A stretch of DNA of 64,000 nucleotides from Pseudoxanthomonas sp. F37 (lineage in GTDB: Bacteria; Pseudomonadota; Gammaproteobacteria; Xanthomonadales; Xanthomonadaceae): positions 372,001 through 436,000 of the forward strand of contig NZ_CP095187.1 of assembly GCF_022965755.1 (NCBI RefSeq), in the 5' to 3' direction. Below the pieces are notes generated by a model. The model saw only the letters and a program-made list of their open reading frames with translations. It was not told the DNA's origin and did no database searches. Shown piece after piece: positions 60,521 to 64,000 of the stretch. Position 1 is the stretch's first letter. Every line of letters begins with the position of its first letter. The position numbers and the translations under genes are program-made.

Positions 60521-60889
60521 GGCGTTGTTCTCCTTGTTGGCTCTGGTGGTTCGATCCAGTTGGCAAACACCGTCGCGGAGGACCGATTCCCGCGACGATG
60601 ATGTGCCGTCCGCGACATGCGGACAGCGGAAGAAGTTGGAAACGCCCCTGGACGGAGGCGATGCGGACAACCGGCGCTGCCGGCGGAGGCGTCGTCGCGG
60701 GCGGTGATCCGGAGATCGCAGCGATCGCGGCGTGCATCCGCGTCGAGGACGCGGAGCCGGCACCGTCCCCGCTGCGGCGCACTGTCTTTCCGCAGTCCAT
60801 CGCGGAGAGACGTTGCGCCACACGGGGCGTTTCCGGGGTGGGACTTGCGTCCCGGTGTCATGACGTGAAAGGTCATGTGCCCTTGCAGG
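60521..60889 (-). other. 369-bp leader between tRNA-like elements and slipin gene
   Basis: No coding sequence is convincing here. On the minus strand it starts with a hairpin (CATGAC-N7-GTCATG at 60859-60877) and a GGGAC-GCAA-GTCCC tetraloop hairpin (60840-60853), and ends at the slipin ribosome-binding site. I looked for a sigma-54 promoter (GG-N10-GC with TGGCAC/TTGC) as expected for RtcR control and did not find a good one. Confidence 0.5.
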
Positions 60890-60960
60890 CGTTGGAGCGG
60901 GAGTCGAACCCGCGACAGTCGGATTAACCGTCCGATGCTCTAACCATCTGAGCTATCCAG
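60890..60960 (-). ncRNA. tRNA-like element 2 (Asn-like anticodon arm, degenerate)
   Basis: On the minus strand a D arm (AGCTCAGATGGTTAGAGC), a perfect 5-bp anticodon stem (TCGGA/TCCGA) with loop CGGTTAA, and a perfect T arm (GCGGG-TTCGACT-CCCGC) follow tRNA spacing. Departures from a working tRNA: loop position 33 is G instead of the invariant U, the acceptor stem pairs at only five of seven positions (CACTGGA with TCCAACG), and no CCA is encoded. It abuts element 1 directly. It could be a decayed tRNA-Asn or a tRNA-mimic ncRNA. Confidence 0.7.
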
Positions 60961-61032
60961 TGGTGGACGAACCGGATTTGAACCGGTGGCCAACGGCATG
61001 CGCCGCTGCTCTCCCAAGCTGAGCTATCGTCC
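60961..61032 (-). ncRNA. tRNA-like element 1 (encoded CCA, abnormal anticodon arm)
   Basis: On the minus strand a 6-bp acceptor stem (GGACGA/TCGTCC) ends in ACCA; the D arm (AGCTCAGCTTGGGAGAGC) and T arm (ACCGG-TTCAAAT-CCGGT) are perfect. The anticodon arm (GCGGC-GCATGCC-GTTGG) cannot form a normal stem and has C at position 33. No isoacceptor can be assigned. It lies head-to-tail with element 2, upstream of slipin and rtcB, where Salmonella encodes tRNA-mimicking Y RNAs. Confidence 0.7.
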
Positions 61033-61140
61033 GCTCGAGGAACACCGCCTCGCACGCTTCGGCATGCGCCACGGCAGCGCCGCGCGCACCGGACGGGACG
61101 CAAGCCCGTACCGCAGTAGCGTGTTCGATCGATGCTCCCC

Positions 61141-61180
61141 ATTGCCGGCGGTCGCCCACCGGCAATCCGTTCGGGCGACC
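61141..61180. promoter_or_regulatory. Interleaved inverted repeats upstream of the tRNA-like elements
   Basis: ATTGCCGG-N10-CCGGCAAT (61141-61166) is interlaced with GGTCGCCC (61150-61157) / GGGCGACC (61173-61180). The two dyads cannot form together, so they are either a regulator-binding site or alternative RNA hairpins 5' of the ncRNA. The rest of 61033-61379 shows no gene, only further GC hairpins (e.g. CGCCCC/GGGGCG at 61261-61278). Confidence 0.45.
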
Positions 61181-61379
61181 TGCGCCCATGTTGCTGTTCT
61201 TCCCACCTGCAGCCCGCGTCGGGGCATCACGACGCAGCGCACATGCGCCGGTCGCAGCCGCGCCCCTGCCTCGGGGCGCGCATGCGCGCTACCCGGATGC
61301 CCCAGGGCGGAAAGGAACTTCCGTGGTGGAAAGAAACGAACCTCGATGCATGCGCATCCTCCGCGAACGCTGAAAACAG

Positions 61380-61411
61380 AACGCCCCCGGGTGTTGCGAC
61401 CCGAGGGCGTT
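61380..61411 (-). terminator. Terminator after the small ORF at 61464
   Basis: A 7-bp stem (AACGCCC/GGGCGTT) extended by five more pairs past a mismatch, with a 6-nt loop, is followed on the minus strand by CTGTTTTC. It supports a real minus-strand transcript ending here. Confidence 0.65.
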
Positions 61412-61463
61412 CGCGTTCCTCGGGAGATCGGGGTGGCCGATCTCCCAGGGAGTCAGCCGGATG

Positions 61464-61586
61464 TCAGAAGTCCAGGTGCCGTGCGCGTTCGATACCGCGC
61501 AGGTCGCAGCCGTTCGCACGCAGCGCCAGGCCGCAGCGCGATGGCTGCAGGGCGGGCTTGCTGTCGAAGGAATAGGCGGGCTTCAT
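61464..61586 (-). CDS. Possible 40-residue protein
   Basis: The reading frame from ATG 61586 (MKPAYSFDSKPALQPSRCGL) to 61464 uses almost only G/C-ending codons, like true genes here, and is followed 52 bp later by a terminator. The sequence is polar and basic with two Cys (RCGLALRANGCDL). There is no clear Shine-Dalgarno. I do not recognise it. A longer version from a GTG at 61676 is less likely, because its extra part is AT-rich and very basic. Confidence 0.4.
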   Translation of the reverse strand: MKPAYSFDSKPALQPSRCGLALRANGCDLRGIERARHLDF

Positions 61587-61731
61587 GGGAAGAATTCGAT
61601 TGCTGAAAAAACGGCCACGGGGCCGACGGGCGCGCACGATACGCCGCTTGTTTGCGATGCGCAACACTTTTTTCACTTTTTCTGTCGCGGCCGATGAGCG
61701 GCGCCAACGAATAGGGCGAAGGGCGTGTCGC

Positions 61732-61737
61732 TAGAAT
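61732..61737 (+). promoter_or_regulatory. Putative -10 box (TAGAAT) before rsmC
   Basis: TAGAAT lies 28 bp before the GTG taken as the rsmC start. It also contains the first bases of an alternative ATG at 61736, which argues that the ATG is part of the promoter and not the true start. Confidence 0.4.
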
Positions 61738-61765
61738 GGCGCCCTCTCCCCCGTGCGTATCGTCC

Positions 61766-62818
61766 GTGGCCTCCCGATTCTCCGATCCCGCGCTCGACGC
61801 GTTGATGCTGCCCTTCGCGCAGGGCCTGCTGGCCTGGCCCGCCGGGCCGGTGCTGTTCCTGCGCGCGCGCGATGGCGCCGCGTTGCGCCAGTTCCCGTTG
61901 TCGCAGCTGGTCTGCGAACAGAGTTTTCGTCCCGATGCGGAACTGCTGGAGCGGGCGGGGCTGCGCGTCGTGGCCGATGCGGCGCTCGAGGGCACGCGTT
62001 ACCCGCTGGTCCTGGTTCTGCCGCCGCGCCAGCGCGAAGAAACGCGCGCACTGCTTGCGCGCGCGGTGCAACTGGCAGCGCCCGACGGCATCGTGGTGGC
62101 CGCGATGACCAACAACGAGGGCGCCAAGTCGGGCGAGGCCGATCTGAAGCAGCTCGCGGGCCTGGCCGGCACGCTGACCAAGTTCCATTGCCGCACGTTC
62201 TGGACGCGCAAGCGCGCGGACAGCGTCGACGACGCGCGGCTCGCGCAATGGTTGGCGCTGGATGCGCCGCGCCGGATCGAGAACGGCCGCTACCTCAGCC
62301 GTCCGGGCGTGTTCGCCTGGAACCGCATCGATCCGGCGTCCGCGCTGCTGGTCGAATGCCTGCCGACCGATATCGCCGGACACGGCGCCGACCTGGGCGC
62401 GGGGTGGGGATTCCTGTCGCTGTCGCTGCTGGCGCGCAATCCCGGCATCGCCGCGCTCGATCTCTACGAGGCCGAGGCGCGGGCACTCTCGCTGGCGAAG
62501 GCGAACCTGGCCGGCGCCGGGTCGTCCGCGGCGCTCGATTTCCACTGGCACGATGTCACCGCGGGGCTGCCGAAGCGCTACGACTTCATCGTCAGCAATC
62601 CGCCGTTCCACACCCAGAGCCGTGCCGATCGGCCCGACATCGGCCAGCGCTTCATCACCGCCGCGGCCGCCGCGCTGAAGCCGGGCGGCCGGTTGTGGCT
62701 GGTGGCCAACCGCCACCTGCCGTACGAACAGAGCTTGAACGAGAGCTTCGGCGACGTGCGCGTGGCCGGCGAACGCGATGGCTTCAAGGTCATCGCCGCG
62801 GTCAAGGCGGGGCGGTGA
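61766..62818 (+). CDS. rsmC: 16S rRNA m2G1207 methyltransferase RsmC-like
   Basis: A 350-residue two-domain SAM-dependent methyltransferase. An N-terminal pseudo-MTase domain (~1-170) precedes the catalytic half with SAM motif DLGAGWGFLSLSLL and the N6/N2-guanine MTase motif SNPPFHT, then ALKPGGRLWLVANRHLPYE. The layout matches RsmC, with RlmG as an alternative. I take GTG 61766 (VASRFSDPALDAL) as start because the upstream ATG overlaps a -10 box. Two RNA-modification genes are adjacent: the pseudouridine synthase starts 4 bp after its stop. Confidence 0.87.
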   Translation: MASRFSDPALDALMLPFAQGLLAWPAGPVLFLRARDGAALRQFPLSQLVCEQSFRPDAELLERAGLRVVADAALEGTRYPLVLVLPPRQREETRALLARAVQLAAPDGIVVAAMTNNEGAKSGEADLKQLAGLAGTLTKFHCRTFWTRKRADSVDDARLAQWLALDAPRRIENGRYLSRPGVFAWNRIDPASALLVECLPTDIAGHGADLGAGWGFLSLSLLARNPGIAALDLYEAEARALSLAKANLAGAGSSAALDFHWHDVTAGLPKRYDFIVSNPPFHTQSRADRPDIGQRFITAAAAALKPGGRLWLVANRHLPYEQSLNESFGDVRVAGERDGFKVIAAVKAGR

Positions 62819-62822
62819 TGGC

Positions 62823-63530
62823 ATGAAGATCGTCAAGCACATCGCCAACCTAGGCTATGGCAGCCGCAAGGACGTGCAGTGGATGTTCCGCGAGGGACGG
62901 ATCACCGACGCCGCCGGCCAGGTGCTGTATGCCGACGACCCGGTAGACCACGACAACATCCGCGTGGACGGCGAGCCGCTCGATCCCGCGCCAGGCGTCG
63001 CGATCCTGCTGCACAAACCGGTGGGCTACACCTGCTCGACCAAGGACACCGGGCGCATCGTCTACGACCTGTTTCCTCCCCGCTTCCGCGAACGCTCGCC
63101 CGTGCTGTCCACGGTGGGGCGCCTGGACCGCGAGACCAGTGGCCTGCTGCTGTTGACCGACGATGGCGGGTTGCTGCACCGGATCATCTCGCCCAAGGCC
63201 CACCTGCCCAAGGTCTACGACGCCACGCTGGCGCAGGACCTGCGCGGCGACGAAGCTGCCATCTTCGCCAGCGGCACGCTGATGCTGGAGTCGGAGCAGA
63301 CGCCACTGGCGCCGGCACGGCTGCGCGTCATCGATCCGCGCCATGCGCAGCTGACCCTCACCGAGGGCCGCTACCACCAGGTGCGGCGCATGTTCGCCGC
63401 GGTCGGCAACCATGTGCAGGCGTTGCATCGCAGCCGCATCGGCGGGCTGACGCTGGACGACCTTGCGCCGGGGCAGTGGCGCCTGCTCGATCAGGATGAT
63501 CTGCGCCAGCTGTTCGGAGCCGGGGCATGA
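62823..63530 (+). CDS. rsuA: 16S rRNA pseudouridine synthase, RsuA family
   Basis: A 235-residue synthase. An S4 RNA-binding domain (MKIVKHIANLGYGSRKDVQW) precedes the catalytic domain with the Asp-containing motif VGRLDRETSGLLLLT, LLHKPVGYTCST and EGRYHQVRRMFAAVGNHV. Length and order fit RsuA (pseudouridine 516 in 16S rRNA). It is cotranscribed with rsmC and overlaps the next gene by 4 bp (ATGA). Confidence 0.88.
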   Translation: MKIVKHIANLGYGSRKDVQWMFREGRITDAAGQVLYADDPVDHDNIRVDGEPLDPAPGVAILLHKPVGYTCSTKDTGRIVYDLFPPRFRERSPVLSTVGRLDRETSGLLLLTDDGGLLHRIISPKAHLPKVYDATLAQDLRGDEAAIFASGTLMLESEQTPLAPARLRVIDPRHAQLTLTEGRYHQVRRMFAAVGNHVQALHRSRIGGLTLDDLAPGQWRLLDQDDLRQLFGAGA

Positions 63531-64000
63531 GCCGGGCGGCATTGCCGTTCACGCCCATGGCGGTGGTCTTCGACATGGACGGACTGATGCTGGACAGCGA
63601 ACGCGCCATCATCGCGTGCCTGGCCGAGGCCGCACGCGAACGCGGACACGACCTGCCCGAGATGCTGTGGCTGTCGATGGTGGGCCACAGCGAAGCCGTC
63701 TGCCGCCACCTGCTGGACGAGGCGGTGGGCGAGCTCGAGCGCGCACAGGTGCTGCAGCGTTCGCAGGCGCTGTACGACGCGGTCGTCGCGGCAGGCGTGC
63801 CGCACCGACCGGGCATCGTGGAGATGCTGGATTTCCTCCAGGCCCGCAGGATTCCGCGCGCCGTCGCCACCTCGACGCGTCGCCCGCTGGCGTTGCGCAA
63901 GCTGGAAGCGGCCGGCCTGCTGGACCGGTTCGACGCCATCTGCACCAGCAGCGATGTCGAACATCCCAAGCCCGCGCCCGATGTCTATCTGCTGGCGGCC
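63527..64000 (+). CDS. HAD-superfamily phosphatase (3' end outside window)
   Basis: The frame from ATG 63527 runs to the right edge without a stop; 158 residues are visible. The HAD nucleophile motif is VVFDMDGLMLDSE, motif II is AVATSTRR, and HPKPAPDVYL matches the motif III Lys region. The cap domain between residues ~25 and 90 is helical (beta-phosphoglucomutase-like subclass). The substrate is unknown. Its start overlaps the rsuA stop by 4 bp, so it is the third gene of the rsmC operon. Confidence 0.88.
   Translation, partial: MSRAALPFTPMAVVFDMDGLMLDSERAIIACLAEAARERGHDLPEMLWLSMVGHSEAVCRHLLDEAVGELERAQVLQRSQALYDAVVAAGVPHRPGIVEMLDFLQARRIPRAVATSTRRPLALRKLEAAGLLDRFDAICTSSDVEHPKPAPDVYLLAA

Noticed and set aside
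60521-60889. Sigma-54/RtcR-type promoter before slipin
   Set aside because: A GGCAC stretch near 60609 exists but the GC element is at the wrong distance.
60890-61032. Two ordinary tRNA genes
   Set aside because: Position 33 is not U in either, the anticodon stem of element 1 is broken and acceptor stems are short or mismatched; reported as tRNA-like ncRNA instead.

Overview
The window is high-GC (about 68-70 %), densely coding bacterial chromosome. Gene order and families point to the Xanthomonadaceae/Lysobacteraceae, and Pseudoxanthomonas or a close relative is the best guess. The signs are the rhlB / trxA-rho arrangement, ftsEX followed by a two-receiver response regulator and ung, an STN-type TonB receptor controlled by FecI/FecR, DUF11 and DUF3016/DUF6445 proteins, and repeated GTAGGAGCG palindromes between genes. 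No phage, plasmid, insertion sequence or CRISPR array was seen.

Layout. 0-5 kb: ankyrin protein (cut by the left edge), CPA2 K+/H+ antiporter, secreted TonB_C-like protein, DUF2306 membrane protein. 5-16.5 kb is mostly core: membrane winged-helix/TPR regulator, rho, trxA, rhlB, ftsE, ftsX, response regulator, ung, DUF2059 protein, arfB and an acyltransferase. 16.3-24.5 kb: a 184-bp tandem repeat, then a FecI-FecR-TonB receptor operon. Divergent from it is one exported protein that joins cyanophycinase to an isoaspartyl peptidase, followed by a TonB_C-like protein. I read this as a candidate locus for scavenging cyanophycin outside the cytoplasm. 24.8-31.8 kb is accessory: DUF11 surface protein, NHL-propeller/M23 fusion, YCII and VOC proteins, and a lower-GC pair of lipoprotein plus Tle1-like lipase that looks like immunity and effector. 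31.8-44.4 kb: S9 peptidase, small metabolic and DUF genes, fasciclin lipoprotein, a large MscS channel, a chromosomal AAC(3)-I-like acetyltransferase, motAB, and a BlaI/BlaR-type pair with a clear double operator. 44.4-54 kb: an overlapping HipA-like kinase-DUF3037-DUF4031 operon, zntB, msrB, AraC regulator, SDR, aldo/keto reductase, amidohydrolase, DsbA-like protein. 54-57.9 kb: the conserved tesA/ybbA-ybbP block.

58-61.5 kb holds the most unusual structure. Two abutting, degenerate tRNA-like sequences on the minus strand lie upstream of a slipin (SPFH) gene and rtcB (RNA ligase). Their flanks can pair over a long distance. The order recalls the Salmonella rsr-yrlBA-rtcBA RNA-repair operon, where the Y RNAs mimic tRNA, but no Ro60 gene is visible here. 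The window ends with rsmC, an rsuA-type pseudouridine synthase and a HAD phosphatase cut by the right edge.

All calls come from reading the sequence and from knowledge of families. No database search was run.
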